The notes: a model not told the origin generated them from the letters alone. A stretch of 64,000 nt of DNA from Bradyrhizobium neotropicale (GCF_001641695.1 NZ_LSEF01000090.1:127875-191874), one strand, 5' to 3'; counted from the stretch's first letter, positions 25,755 to 35,430 are shown. A program made the numbers and translations.

Positions 25755-26546
25755 TCAATCCCTGCGGGCGACGCATTCGCAGCGGCATCTGAAATAGACT
25801 GCGTCCGGATCACGTCCCCAGGCGTCCCAGCCGGCAAGCGCCGCCTGAATGTCATCGTCCGTGGCAAGTCCCTTGCCCACAAGCTGCGGCCCGAGACCGA
25901 GCAGGCTGCGCCTCGCATCGGCAACCGCCTCCTTCCGGCTCACCGCGTCCGCGCTGTGGTTGACGTAGCTCGCGCCGGCCCAGACCGGGGTGAAGGCGTG
26001 GGCGCGAAGGATGGAGCTTTGCCGCCGGCCGAAGTGAAGCGCCGCCGGATCCTCATGCTCGTACCAGCGCTGCCAGAGATCGAGCGCAAGCCTCACGCCG
26101 TCGAGTTCGGGGTGGAGAATGTTGCCACCGACATCGGCGTCACGCGTTCCAAGCACCCCGCCCGGCTTCAGCACCCGTCGCGCTTCCGCCAATGTCCGCG
26201 TCAGCTTCGGAGGGCTCTGATGATAGAGGACCGCGTGGACGAACACCGCGTCGAAGGATGCGTCATCAAACGTAAGCGCGGTCATGTCGGCTTCGATGAA
26301 GGTCAGGTTCGTCAGGCCTGAACACGCCGCAAGCCGGTTGGCGGCCGCAATCGCGTTCGGCTCGATATCGATGCCCACCGCCTTGCCGACAATCCCCGCG
26401 AGGTCCGCCGTGATGGTCCCGGGCCCGCAGCCGGCATCGAGCAGGACCATGTCCGCCGTCAGGAACGGCACGAAAAAGGCGGCTGAATCGCCACCTCGCT
26501 TCTGCTGAAACGCCACGACAGAGCTGTCGTACCGCGTCGTCTGCAT
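25755..26546 (-). CDS. Class I SAM-dependent methyltransferase
   Basis: 263 residues. Motif I is LLDAGCGPGTITADL (about 35-49), followed by the acidic VGIDIEPN, the EADMTALTF block and VLKPGGVLG. This is the UbiE/COQ5-like small-molecule methyltransferase fold. The C-terminus ends in a Cys-rich CRCECVARRD. The substrate is unknown. A hairpin lies between it and the RND exporter gene upstream, so it may be transcribed separately. Confidence 0.85.
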   Translation of the reverse strand: MQTTRYDSSVVAFQQKRGGDSAAFFVPFLTADMVLLDAGCGPGTITADLAGIVGKAVGIDIEPNAIAAANRLAACSGLTNLTFIEADMTALTFDDASFDAVFVHAVLYHQSPPKLTRTLAEARRVLKPGGVLGTRDADVGGNILHPELDGVRLALDLWQRWYEHEDPAALHFGRRQSSILRAHAFTPVWAGASYVNHSADAVSRKEAVADARRSLLGLGPQLVGKGLATDDDIQAALAGWDAWGRDPDAVYFRCRCECVARRD

Positions 26547-26570
26547 GGCGTATCCCCCGGGGTGGATTTC

Positions 26571-26593
26571 GGCGCAGTCGTTCAGACTGCGCC
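26571..26593. terminator. Perfect hairpin between the RND exporter and methyltransferase genes
   Basis: GGCGCAGTC pairs with GACTGCGCC around a 5-base loop. No T-run follows on the minus strand, so it may be a weak terminator or an mRNA-processing or attenuation structure. Confidence 0.5.
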
Positions 26594-26621
26594 GATTCCA
26601 TGTCCGATGGATGAAGCCCGC

Positions 26622-28988
26622 TCAGATCGCGCGCTTGTCCGGTCCCTGCAGCTTCTCATGCAGGTTGATCAGCCACATCGCCGTCGGCCGCAGGATGAAG
26701 AGGTCGGCCACGAGGGCCATGACCATCGAGAAGGCGCTGAGCCAGCCGAACAGCCGCAGCGATGGCAGGTCGGAGAATACAGTCACGACGAGGCCGCAAG
26801 CCAGCACCACCGTGGTCAGGATCAGCGCAGGACCAACCAGGACGGTGGCGCGCTCGACCGCGAGCGCGGACGAGACCCCGGGCTTGCTCTCCAGCCTGAG
26901 GCGGTTGAGGAAGTGGATGGTCGCGCTGAGGCCGAGGCCGAACGAGACGGTGAGCGCCACGACGCTGGCGAATTGCAGGCCCTCGCCCATCGCCCACAGC
27001 ACCGTGCCTGACATCACCACCGGGAAGATGCCCGGCAGGATGCAGGCGAGCATCACGACCCAGGAGCGGAAGGCCAGGCCAATGAAGATCGCGACCAGCG
27101 CGAATTCGACGGTGAGACCGCGGTTCAGCTTCTCGATCATGCTGGCCGAGTTGCGCGCGGCAATGGCGGCAAGACCCGTCACCGCCACCTCGTAGCCGGG
27201 ATGCTTCTTGCGGACGGCGTCGAGCTCGGAATCGAGCTTGTCGACGATCGGCAGGAGCTGGCTGGAATCCTTGTCCGGCACGCGGCCGGCGACCACGACG
27301 GCGTCCTGCTCGGCATCAATGAAGCGCCGCACCAGATGCTCGGGGATGAGATTCACATATTCCTTCAGCGTTGCGACGTCGGCGCTGCCGGCCTTCTCCG
27401 CGAGCCAGCGGCGCAGGGTTTCGAGCGACCAGACGTTACCGACCCCAGCGGCCTTCTCCACGGTCGCGTGCACGTCCGCGATGGTCTGCAGCGTCTCCGG
27501 CGAATAGAGCGATTCACCTTTGGGGAATTGGATCAGCACGTTGACGGGGTTGGCGCCGGTCAGCTTGGCGTCGAGCCGGTCGCTGGCGGCAACCGCCTGA
27601 CGCTTGTCCGGCACCTGGTCGGCGAGGCGGTAGCGCGGCTCGAGATTGGCGTAGATGACGCCGAGGCTGCCGACGAACAGCACCGCGATCAGGCTGAACA
27701 GGCCGGGCCGGCCCACCATGCGCACCGCGATCCAGTAGCAGAAATTGCGCAGCGCCTGCACGCCGGCATCGGCGCTCTGGAATTTGACGGCAAACATCTT
27801 CTCGTTGCGCACGAGCAGCACGCCGAACACCGGCACCAGCGACAGCACCGCAACCAGCGCGATGATGGTCGCGGCAAGGCCCGCCTCGCCGAACTTGCGG
27901 ATCAGGTCGGAGTTGGAGAACTGGAGCGCGATGAAGGAAATGCCGGCGGTGCCGTGCGTCAGCACGCAGGCCGGGCCCACCACCAGCACCGCGTTCTTGA
28001 ACGCGGTGAACTTGTCCTGTCCTGCGATCAGCCGGTCGCGCGCCGCGAAGGTGAGCTGCATCGAGTCCGAGAAGCTGATGACCATGATGAGCGGCGTCAT
28101 CACGTTCAGGAACATGTTGAGATTGAAGTTGGCCCAGCCGAGCGCGCCGAGCGCCAGCAGGATCGCGATCATCGGCGGGAACGCCGCCGCCACCATGAAC
28201 GAGATTTTCCGGAAGAAGATGATGGCGATGATGCAGCCGGCGAGAATGCCGAGGATGTTGTAGGTGAGCCCGTCGCGCTCGACCGCATTGCGGATCTCGA
28301 GCTGCATCACCGGCACGCCGGAGAGTTGGAAGTTGAGGCCGGTCTCGCCGAGATCCTCCTTCATCAGCGCGCGGATGTCGCCGACGGTCTTGCCGAGCTT
28401 GCTGGAGGCGACCACATCCGGATCGAGCGAGAGCACGATCAGCGCGAGCGTGCCGTCCTCCGACAGCAGCTTGCCGCGGATGATCTCGTTGGCTTTGACG
28501 GTCTCGATGAACTTGTTATAGGCCTCGCCCTCGGGCAGCTCGCCCGGGAACAGTGCCGCCGGCAGCTTGCCCGGCGCAGGCGCCTGGCGCGCGGAGAACA
28601 ACGAGACCAGCCCGCGCGTGCCTTCGACCAGCTGCAGGTCGGTGACGAAGTCGCGGAGCTTCTCGAGGTTGTTCCGCGCCAGTAGGTTCTTGCCCTCAAC
28701 CACGACGAGAACATCGAATTCCTCGGCCGGGAACTTCTTCGTCACCTCTTCGTACTGGCGGAATTCGCGGCTGTTGGAGCGGAAGAGCTGCGACAGCGAA
28801 TCGTCGATCTTGATTCGCTGGATGCCGAACACGGCGCCGACGATCAGCGCGACCAGGATGAGGCAGGAGACGATCGGCGCCCGGACGGCGATCAGCCCGA
28901 TACGTTCCAGCCCGAAGGCGATGGAGGACGCGGGTCCCTGCTCGACCTTGTCGACATGAACCTCACTCTCGCTGTGCTTTTCGAGCAT
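26622..28988 (-). CDS. Second RND/MMPL family exporter
   Basis: A 788-residue inner-membrane protein with the same layout as HpnN: one N-terminal helix (after SSIAFGLERIGLIAVRAPIV), a periplasmic domain, a helix block near 250-400 with ISFSDSMQLTFAARDRL, a second periplasmic domain and a second helix block with VSFGLGLSATIHFLNRL. The ATG at 28988 was chosen for normal length; 75 codons open upstream have no family character. It is downstream of eutB-hpnP-eutC with a 169-base gap. A lipid cargo is plausible by context, but sequence alone does not identify it. Confidence 0.85.
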   Translation of the reverse strand: MLEKHSESEVHVDKVEQGPASSIAFGLERIGLIAVRAPIVSCLILVALIVGAVFGIQRIKIDDSLSQLFRSNSREFRQYEEVTKKFPAEEFDVLVVVEGKNLLARNNLEKLRDFVTDLQLVEGTRGLVSLFSARQAPAPGKLPAALFPGELPEGEAYNKFIETVKANEIIRGKLLSEDGTLALIVLSLDPDVVASSKLGKTVGDIRALMKEDLGETGLNFQLSGVPVMQLEIRNAVERDGLTYNILGILAGCIIAIIFFRKISFMVAAAFPPMIAILLALGALGWANFNLNMFLNVMTPLIMVISFSDSMQLTFAARDRLIAGQDKFTAFKNAVLVVGPACVLTHGTAGISFIALQFSNSDLIRKFGEAGLAATIIALVAVLSLVPVFGVLLVRNEKMFAVKFQSADAGVQALRNFCYWIAVRMVGRPGLFSLIAVLFVGSLGVIYANLEPRYRLADQVPDKRQAVAASDRLDAKLTGANPVNVLIQFPKGESLYSPETLQTIADVHATVEKAAGVGNVWSLETLRRWLAEKAGSADVATLKEYVNLIPEHLVRRFIDAEQDAVVVAGRVPDKDSSQLLPIVDKLDSELDAVRKKHPGYEVAVTGLAAIAARNSASMIEKLNRGLTVEFALVAIFIGLAFRSWVVMLACILPGIFPVVMSGTVLWAMGEGLQFASVVALTVSFGLGLSATIHFLNRLRLESKPGVSSALAVERATVLVGPALILTTVVLACGLVVTVFSDLPSLRLFGWLSAFSMVMALVADLFILRPTAMWLINLHEKLQGPDKRAI

Positions 28989-29157
28989 GCCTTGTCCAGT
29001 TCCTGAATCGGCTCGGGTTATGAGCTTATTGCGCCCCGCGAACGGCCTGAAAACGCCATACTGATGGGAGGCCTTTGAAAATGCGCGGAAAATCGCGGCA
29101 CGGGGTTTAGCAGGTCCAACCATGGTCTCGCAAGCAGCCGCAAGTCGGCCAAACCGA

Positions 29158-29976
29158 TCAAGATGAGGACATTTTGGCCCCCGATTCCGTTCCTCCGGGC
29201 GAGGCTGTGCCAATTCGACGCGGCGCCCGGTCGGCGCTCTCGTCCTTCAGCGCAACCCCGGTGCCCCCCCTTGCCAGGCCCTCCCGGACGAGCCAGGCGA
29301 TCTTGTGGGCCGCCTCGTCGTAGCTCAACCCGGCCTGGTGGATGTTCGAGACGCAGTTGCGCTCGGCATCGGTGCGCCCCGGCTTCGGCGCGAAGGTCAG
29401 ATAGGCGCCGAGACTGTCAGGCGCCGACAGGCCCGGCCGCTCGCCGATCAGCATCACGACCATGCGCGCGCCCAGGATGGCGCCGATCTCGTCGCCAAGC
29501 GCCACCCGTGCGCCGGAGGCGACAACGACGTGGCAGATCGCGACAGCATCCTCGGCCGCGAGCCGCAGCAACAGGCTCTTCAGCAGGGCAAGCGCATGCG
29601 CGTGCACCGCGGTCGGCGACAGACCGTCGCCAATGACGATCGCAAGCCGGCCCGGCTCCGTGGCGGTGCGCGCCAACACCTCGGCGGACGCAGCATCGAG
29701 CTGCCGCCCCAAATCCGGCCGCCGCAGATACTCCCCGCGATCGACCGCCCGGCTCATCACCTCGGCGGGCGCGAGGCCGAGCTCGCGGAGTTTGGCGACC
29801 AGCCGCGCCGCATCGAAAGCGGCATGCACCGCATCGCGGGCGCGCGCATGATCCAGCGTGAAATCGAGCAGCGGCCTGGTCGGCAGGCTTGCGCCGCTGC
29901 GCCCGAGCGCGACGCGCGCAGGCGTAGCGGCGCGCAGATCGCACGTGGCGCGGGCCGGAACGACCGGATCGGGCAT
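29158..29976 (-). CDS. eutC: Ethanolamine ammonia-lyase light chain EutC
   Basis: A 272-residue subunit of the B12-dependent lyase that turns ethanolamine into acetaldehyde and ammonia. Recognisable blocks are LDFTLDHARARDAVHAAFD, VIGDGLSPTAVHAHA, MLIGERPGLSAPDSLGAYL and RNCVSNIHQAGLSY. The start at 29976 is five bases after the hpnP stop, so it is expressed with hpnP. Its partner subunit gene eutB lies on the other side of hpnP, an unusual split. No microcompartment genes are seen nearby. Confidence 0.93.
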   Translation of the reverse strand: MPDPVVPARATCDLRAATPARVALGRSGASLPTRPLLDFTLDHARARDAVHAAFDAARLVAKLRELGLAPAEVMSRAVDRGEYLRRPDLGRQLDAASAEVLARTATEPGRLAIVIGDGLSPTAVHAHALALLKSLLLRLAAEDAVAICHVVVASGARVALGDEIGAILGARMVVMLIGERPGLSAPDSLGAYLTFAPKPGRTDAERNCVSNIHQAGLSYDEAAHKIAWLVREGLARGGTGVALKDESADRAPRRIGTASPGGTESGAKMSSS

Positions 29977-29981
29977 GTCGC

Positions 29982-31568
29982 TCACTCGGCGGGAACGGCA
30001 GCCTCGCGCAGCCGCAGCGAGTAGTTCGAGGCGTTCTGCTTGCCGCTGGAGGCGGCACGCGCAAAGGTGATGAGATGATGCGCGACCAATGTGCAGGCGA
30101 TCAGGCCTTCGAGATCGCCGCGCTTGATGCGCCCGAGCGCAAACTTCCAGAACACGCGCCTGTAGCTGCCCAGCACCCCGACCTTCCAGAAGATGTTCCT
30201 GAGCATGACAAGACCGCGCCTGATGTTGGGCCAGGCCTTCATCTCGTCCGGCACGGGCACCTTCAGGCGGTTCGAATAGGTGTGATCGCACTGATACTGG
30301 AAGCGCGCATAGACCTTGGCGGGCTCGTAGGCGACCTCCATGCAGTGCTTCCAGGAAGCGACGACGTCGTCATAGGGCAGCAGGAAGTTGACGTTGGAAT
30401 CGCGGCCCTCGTCCTCGATTAGGCGCCCTTCCCGCTGCAGCCGGTCCCATAGCGGCGTCTTCGGCAGCGCCTGAAGCAGGTTGATGGTGAGCAGCGGGAT
30501 CTGGGATTCGTCGACGAAGGCGAGCAGCGCATCGGATGTATTGGGCTTGTCGGTGTCCAGCCCCATGATGATGCCGGACACGACCTCCATGCCGTAGGAG
30601 TTGATGGTGCGCACGCCCTCCAGGATCGGGACCATCATGTTGTGGTCCTTGTGCATCGCCTTCAGCGCGTCGGGATCGGGCGTCTCGATGCCGCAGAAAA
30701 TGGTGATGAAATAGGCCTCCCGCATCTTCTCCAGGATCTCGGGCCGCTTGGCGATGTTGAGCGTCGCCTCACAGGCGAGCCGCATCACATAGCCTGTCTT
30801 CTTCTGCCATTCGATCAGGTGCGGCAGGAGGTCCATTGCCGCCTTGCGGTTGCCGATGAAATTGTCGTCGACGAAATAGACCGTGTCGGTCATGCCGCAT
30901 TCGCGCAGGCGGTCGAGCTCGGCGATGATCTGCTCCGGCGACTTGAGACGTGGGTTGCGGCCGTAAAGGCCCGGAATGTCGCAGAATTCGCACTGATAGG
31001 GACAGCCGCTGGAATACTGGATGCTGCCGAGGAAGTATTTCTTCACGTCAGCGAGCTCGTAGGCCGGAATCGGAAATTCCGTCATTGGCACGCGATCCCC
31101 GGTCGTCAGCACCACCTGCTGCGGGGGACGGGAGGTGTCGCGAGACAGGATTTCGATCAGCTCGTTGGTGGCGTCGCCAAGCTCGCCGACATGGAGATAA
31201 TCGAAGGACGGATAGTAGTCGGGGCAAGCGCTGACCGAGGGACCGCCGAGCGCAACCGGCAGATCGAACTCATGGGCGCGGCGGCAGATGTCGTTCATCT
31301 GCTGGCGCTGGATGTGCATGCCGCTGACAAAGACGGCTTCGGCCCACTCGAACTCCTCCTTGGTCGTGCGGCGGAGGTTCTCGTCGACGAATTTGACCTG
31401 CCATTCCTTGGGCAGATAGGCGGAGATCAGCAGCAGTCCCTGGGGCGGCATGAATGCCTTCACCCCGTCCGTCAGCGGATAGGAATGCTCGAACGTACCG
31501 AACGATGATGTGTAGCGCGGGAAGACGCAGAGGATATGCCGGATCGTTCCGTTGCTCTTAGCGCGCAT
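29982..31568 (-). CDS. hpnP: Hopanoid C-2 methylase HpnP (B12-binding radical SAM)
   Basis: A 528-residue enzyme that methylates hopanoids at C-2. It has an N-terminal cobalamin-binding domain (FPRYTSSFGTFEHSYPLTDG, then FMPPQGLLLISAYLP and LGGPSVSACP), the radical SAM cluster Cys189, Cys193 and Cys196 in CPYQCEFC, a FVDDNFIGNRKAAM block and a C-terminal DUF4070-like region ending SLRLREAAVPAE, as HpnP proteins do. The ATG at 31568 has GGGGGAAG before it, preferred over a GTG at 31589. It sits between eutB and eutC. HpnP is reported to be under EcfG control in Rhodopseudomonas; here only a weak EcfG-like site is seen. Confidence 0.9.
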   Translation of the reverse strand: MRAKSNGTIRHILCVFPRYTSSFGTFEHSYPLTDGVKAFMPPQGLLLISAYLPKEWQVKFVDENLRRTTKEEFEWAEAVFVSGMHIQRQQMNDICRRAHEFDLPVALGGPSVSACPDYYPSFDYLHVGELGDATNELIEILSRDTSRPPQQVVLTTGDRVPMTEFPIPAYELADVKKYFLGSIQYSSGCPYQCEFCDIPGLYGRNPRLKSPEQIIAELDRLRECGMTDTVYFVDDNFIGNRKAAMDLLPHLIEWQKKTGYVMRLACEATLNIAKRPEILEKMREAYFITIFCGIETPDPDALKAMHKDHNMMVPILEGVRTINSYGMEVVSGIIMGLDTDKPNTSDALLAFVDESQIPLLTINLLQALPKTPLWDRLQREGRLIEDEGRDSNVNFLLPYDDVVASWKHCMEVAYEPAKVYARFQYQCDHTYSNRLKVPVPDEMKAWPNIRRGLVMLRNIFWKVGVLGSYRRVFWKFALGRIKRGDLEGLIACTLVAHHLITFARAASSGKQNASNYSLRLREAAVPAE

Positions 31569-31681
31569 CGAACTTCCCCCAACAACCACGTTCTACAAAT
31601 GGTGCAGAATGAACGGTCAGACACATACCGTAACGCTGCGACCGAAATTCCTCAATATTGTGGCACCAGTCTAATTCGTAA

Positions 31682-31707
31682 GACGCGCCAATGGTTTCGT
31701 TGGTTCA
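31682..31707 (-). promoter_or_regulatory. Weak EcfG-like site upstream of hpnP
   Basis: On the minus strand: TGAAC, 17 bases, CGTC. Two of nine fixed positions differ from GGAAC-N16/17-CGTT. It lies in the 174-base gap between eutB and hpnP, about 115 bases before the hpnP start. Confidence 0.25.
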
Positions 31708-31742
31708 TTGCCGATCGGTGGCATTTCTGTGCCGGCGAACGC

Positions 31743-33125
31743 TCACGCGATCAGCCGGGAAGCAAAATCGGGCAGCAGGGCTGCGTCCGCGGCAAGCCGG
31801 AAATCGGCCCCTGCAATGCCCGACTGCACCAGCCAGTCGTCGAACTCCGGCGCGCGGCGCAGGCCGAAGACGTCACGGACATAGAGCGCGTCGTGAAAGG
31901 AGGTCGACTGGTAGTTCAGCATGACGTCGTCGGCGCCAGGCACCCCCATGATAAAGGTGACGCCGGCGGCAGCGAGCAGCGTCAGGAGATTATCCATGTC
32001 GTCCTGGTCCGCCTCGGCATGGTTGGTGTAGCAGATGTCGACCCCGAGCGGCAGGCCGAGGAGCTTGCCGCAGAAGTGGTCCTCGAGCCCTGCCCGGATG
32101 ATCTCCTTGCCGTCATAGAGATATTCCGGGCCGATGAAGCCGACCACGCTGTTGACCAGGAGCGGCGCAAAGGCGCGGGCGACGGCATAGGCGCGCGCCT
32201 CGCAGGTCTGCTGGTCGACGCCATGATGGGCGTTGGCCGACAGCGCCGAGCCCTGCCCGGTCTCGAAATACATCACATTCTGCCCGACCGTGCCGCGCCG
32301 AAGCGACAGCCCGGCCTGCTGCCCCTCCTTCAGCAAGGCGAGATCGATACCGAAGCTGCGGTTGGCGGCCTCGGTGCCCGCGACCGACTGGAAGACGAGG
32401 TCGACCGGCACCCCCTGCCCGATCAGCGACAGCGTCGTGGTGACGTGGGTCAGCACGCAGCCCTGGGTCGGGATCTTGAGCCGGGCGATGATCTCGTCGA
32501 GCAATCGTAACAGCTGCGCGATGATGGCGGGGTCGTCGCTCGCCGGGTTGATCCCGATGCAGGCATCGCCGGCGCCGAGCAGGATGCCGTCGAGGATCGA
32601 GGCGGTAATGCCCCTGGCGTCGTCGAAGGGATGGTTGGGCTGGAGCCGCGTGCTCATCCGTCCCTTGAGGCCGATGGTGTTGCGGAAGGCGGTGGTCACC
32701 TCGCACTTCCGCGCCGCCAGGATCAGGTCCTGGTTGCGCATCAGTTTCGACACCGCGGCCGCCATTTCCGGAGTGATGCCGCGCGACAGTCGCTTGAGGA
32801 CCTCGGGCGTCGCGGCATCCGACAGCAGCCAGTCGCGGAAGGCCCCGACCGTGAGCGAGGCCACAGGCGCAAAGGCTGTCGTGTCATGGCTGTCAAAGAC
32901 GAGGCGAGTGACCTCGTCGGACTCATAGGGGATGACGGCCTCCTGGAGGAATTGCCCGAGCGGAACGTCGGCGAGCGCCATCCGCGCCGCGATCATTTGC
33001 TCGGCGCTGTCGGCCGCGATCCCGGCCAGCCGGTCCCCGGAGCGCGGCGGCGTGGCCTTGGCCAGGAGGTCGCGCAGGTCGGGGAAGGTATAGGTCGTGG
33101 CGTCGATGGTGTGGCGGTAGACCAA
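31743..33125 (-). CDS. eutB: Ethanolamine ammonia-lyase heavy chain EutB
   Basis: A 460-residue TIM-barrel catalytic subunit. Visible blocks include RNTIGLKGRMSTRLQPNHP, GDACIGINPASDDP, VPVDLVFQSVAGTEAAN, the NVMYFETGQGSALSANAHHG active-site loop and LGVDICYTNHAEADQDDMDN. The start chosen is a TTG at 33125 with GGAGGGG at ideal spacing, giving a standard length; a TTG at 33164 is the alternative. It is divergent from a chemoreceptor gene. hpnP and eutC follow in the same direction. Confidence 0.92.
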   Translation of the reverse strand: MVYRHTIDATTYTFPDLRDLLAKATPPRSGDRLAGIAADSAEQMIAARMALADVPLGQFLQEAVIPYESDEVTRLVFDSHDTTAFAPVASLTVGAFRDWLLSDAATPEVLKRLSRGITPEMAAAVSKLMRNQDLILAARKCEVTTAFRNTIGLKGRMSTRLQPNHPFDDARGITASILDGILLGAGDACIGINPASDDPAIIAQLLRLLDEIIARLKIPTQGCVLTHVTTTLSLIGQGVPVDLVFQSVAGTEAANRSFGIDLALLKEGQQAGLSLRRGTVGQNVMYFETGQGSALSANAHHGVDQQTCEARAYAVARAFAPLLVNSVVGFIGPEYLYDGKEIIRAGLEDHFCGKLLGLPLGVDICYTNHAEADQDDMDNLLTLLAAAGVTFIMGVPGADDVMLNYQSTSFHDALYVRDVFGLRRAPEFDDWLVQSGIAGADFRLAADAALLPDFASRLIA

Positions 33126-33433
33126 ATGCCCCTCCGGGGTTTGTCGGCCTATGGCCGACTCCAAATCGATCGTTTGAAGGCGGTCCCGGCGTCAGGACAT
33201 ACGCGCTCGGCGCCCGCCAGCCACGCCGATGCTTGCCGCAGGCCTCCCGATCCTCGCACGGACTCGCCGGTGAGGCCAAGGCGATGAAATAGCTCGATTT
33301 TCCTTCGACCAAAGGCGAATGCAAGGGACCGTCGCGTTAACGCTGCATCCATCTTCATTCTGCATAGTTTTGCATCAATTTGACACGCCCCCCGCTCACC
33401 GGCCATCGACGGCCTCTTCGGGCCCCTGACACC
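33126..33433. other. 308-base divergent region between eutB and the chemoreceptor gene
   Basis: No gene is supported here. It includes a TTGACA at about 33376-33381 pointing toward the chemoreceptor gene, but no good -10 at the right distance. No EcfG or FixK site was seen. Confidence 0.45.
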
Positions 33434-35173
33434 ATGACAACCGACCGATCTGGGAATGCCGCCGGCTTGGCAGGCCGTTTCACGCTTGCGACCAAGCTCT
33501 ATGCGATTTTCGCGCTGTTTGCCCTGCTCACGGCGGGAATCGCGATGCTGTCCGATTACAACAGCCGCCGCAGCGCCGAACTGACCGCCGCGATCGAGAC
33601 GGCGAACGCGGCCGCGCTGAACGTCGAGCGCGTCAACTCGCTGGTCTATGCCGTGGTGATGGAATCCCGCGGCGTCTACATGTCGACCGACCCGGCCGTG
33701 GTGAAGAAATACGGCGAAGGCCTGCTCAAGTTCAATGCGCAGATCCTGGACGTGGTCAAGCGGTGGGAGACCATCGTCAAGGCCGACGATGCCGATCAGT
33801 TCGCCACCTTCAAGAAGCGCATCGAGCAGTTCGTCGAATTCCGCAAGGAGCTGGTCCGCCGCGCCAACGAGATCAGCCCGGCCGCGGGCCGCGAGTGGGG
33901 CGATAACGACGCCAACCGCTCCGTGCGGTCGGCCCTGAACAAGGATCTCGAAGCGCTCTCCAAGGTCTATGCCGAGCGTGCGAAGCAGATCTCGCTGGAG
34001 ACCGAGACCAACCGCAGGCTGTCCTTGGTGCTGACCTGCCTCGGCGGTCTCGCGCTGGCGCTGGTCGTCATCGGCATCATCATCATCGCCCGCTCGATCG
34101 CGCGTCCGCTTTCGGCGATCACCGCAACCATCAAGCAGGTCGCCGACGGCGCACAAAACGTTACGGTGCCGCACACGGAGCGGGCAGACGAGATCGGCGC
34201 GCTGGCCCGTGCGATCCAGGTGTTCCAGGAGGCCATGGGCCGCAACCGCAATCTCGCTTCGCAGGTCTCGCAGGAATCCGCCTCGCGCGAAGAGCGTGCG
34301 CGCCATATCGAAACATCGGTCGAGGCGTTTCGCGACGCGATCGGCGCGGTCATGCGCGGCCTCACCGACAACGCCTCCGTCATGCGCGAGACCGCGCAGA
34401 CGATCACGCGCGTCACCGCAAACGCGAGCAGCCGCGCCGGCACGGCAGCGAACGCCACCGAGCAGGCCTCCCACAACGTCACTGCGGTGGCGGGAGCGGC
34501 CGAGGAGCTGTCGGCGTCCGTCGAGGAGATCGGCCGCCAGGTGCGGCAGTCCGCCGGCGCCGTCGAGCAGACCGGCCAGCGCACCGAGAAATCGATCGCC
34601 GAGATCGAGAGCCTTGCGGCGGCCACGCAGCGCATCGACGGCGTGCTCAACCTGATCCAGGCGATCGCCGAGCAGACCAATTTGCTCGCGCTCAATGCCA
34701 CGATCGAAGCCGCCCGCGCCGGTGACGCGGGCCGCGGCTTTGCCGTCGTCGCGCATGAGGTGAAGGCGCTCGCAGGGCAAACCGCGAAGGCGACCGCCGA
34801 GATCAGCGAGAACGTCAGCATGATCCAGGCCTCGACACGCAACGCGGTGGAGGCCGTGCGCGAGATCGGCGGCGCGGTGCGCGAGATCAACGAGGTCACC
34901 TCGGCAATCGCCGGCGCCATCGGCCAGCAGGACTCCGCCACGCGCGAGATCTCCTCCAACGCGCAATCGGCGGCGCAGGGCAACGAGACCCTCGTCGCCA
35001 ACATCACCTCGCTGCGCGACGCCATCGGCGAGACCGACACCGCGGCAGCCTCCGTGCTGACGCAGGCGAGCAGCCTGACCGCAACCGCGGAGACACTGTC
35101 GCGCGAGGTGGAGAAGTTCTTCCAGAACTTGCGCTCAGGGGCGGCAGACAGCCGCGTTGCCAAGGCGGGATAG
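33434..35173 (+). CDS. Methyl-accepting chemotaxis protein
   Basis: A 579-residue chemoreceptor. A first membrane helix (YAIFALFALLTAGIAML, about 25-41) is followed by a four-helix-bundle-type periplasmic sensor of about 150 residues, a second helix (about 196-218), a HAMP domain and a long signalling coiled coil. The conserved hairpin tip is AIAEQTNLLALNATIEAARA, followed by GDAGRGFAVVAHEVKALA, where the family contacts CheA and CheW. The ATG at 33434 was preferred to a TTG at 33380. It is a single gene with no che genes nearby. The ligand is unknown; its position beside eutB makes amines or ethanolamine one guess. Confidence 0.92.
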   Translation: MTTDRSGNAAGLAGRFTLATKLYAIFALFALLTAGIAMLSDYNSRRSAELTAAIETANAAALNVERVNSLVYAVVMESRGVYMSTDPAVVKKYGEGLLKFNAQILDVVKRWETIVKADDADQFATFKKRIEQFVEFRKELVRRANEISPAAGREWGDNDANRSVRSALNKDLEALSKVYAERAKQISLETETNRRLSLVLTCLGGLALALVVIGIIIIARSIARPLSAITATIKQVADGAQNVTVPHTERADEIGALARAIQVFQEAMGRNRNLASQVSQESASREERARHIETSVEAFRDAIGAVMRGLTDNASVMRETAQTITRVTANASSRAGTAANATEQASHNVTAVAGAAEELSASVEEIGRQVRQSAGAVEQTGQRTEKSIAEIESLAAATQRIDGVLNLIQAIAEQTNLLALNATIEAARAGDAGRGFAVVAHEVKALAGQTAKATAEISENVSMIQASTRNAVEAVREIGGAVREINEVTSAIAGAIGQQDSATREISSNAQSAAQGNETLVANITSLRDAIGETDTAAASVLTQASSLTATAETLSREVEKFFQNLRSGAADSRVAKAG

Positions 35174-35430
35174 CAGCGCGTCCACCGCCGCCAAGTTGGC
35201 GGTGGGCTCGCCCTCACAAAAATTTCGAAAACAACCCCATGCAAAGTAGGATTGTCTGCCGGGCGCCACGCCCTCGGCGACCTCGCGACGTTTGACACGT
35301 CGGGCAAAACACCAGCACAATGCCATCATGGCGGCGGTACACTTCCCCGAACCCAGCCCTCCCGCCCTGAACTCCTCCCTAGACCAGCAGGGCTATCGCA
35401 TCTGCCCTTGTGGCGCGAACGCTCTCGGGC

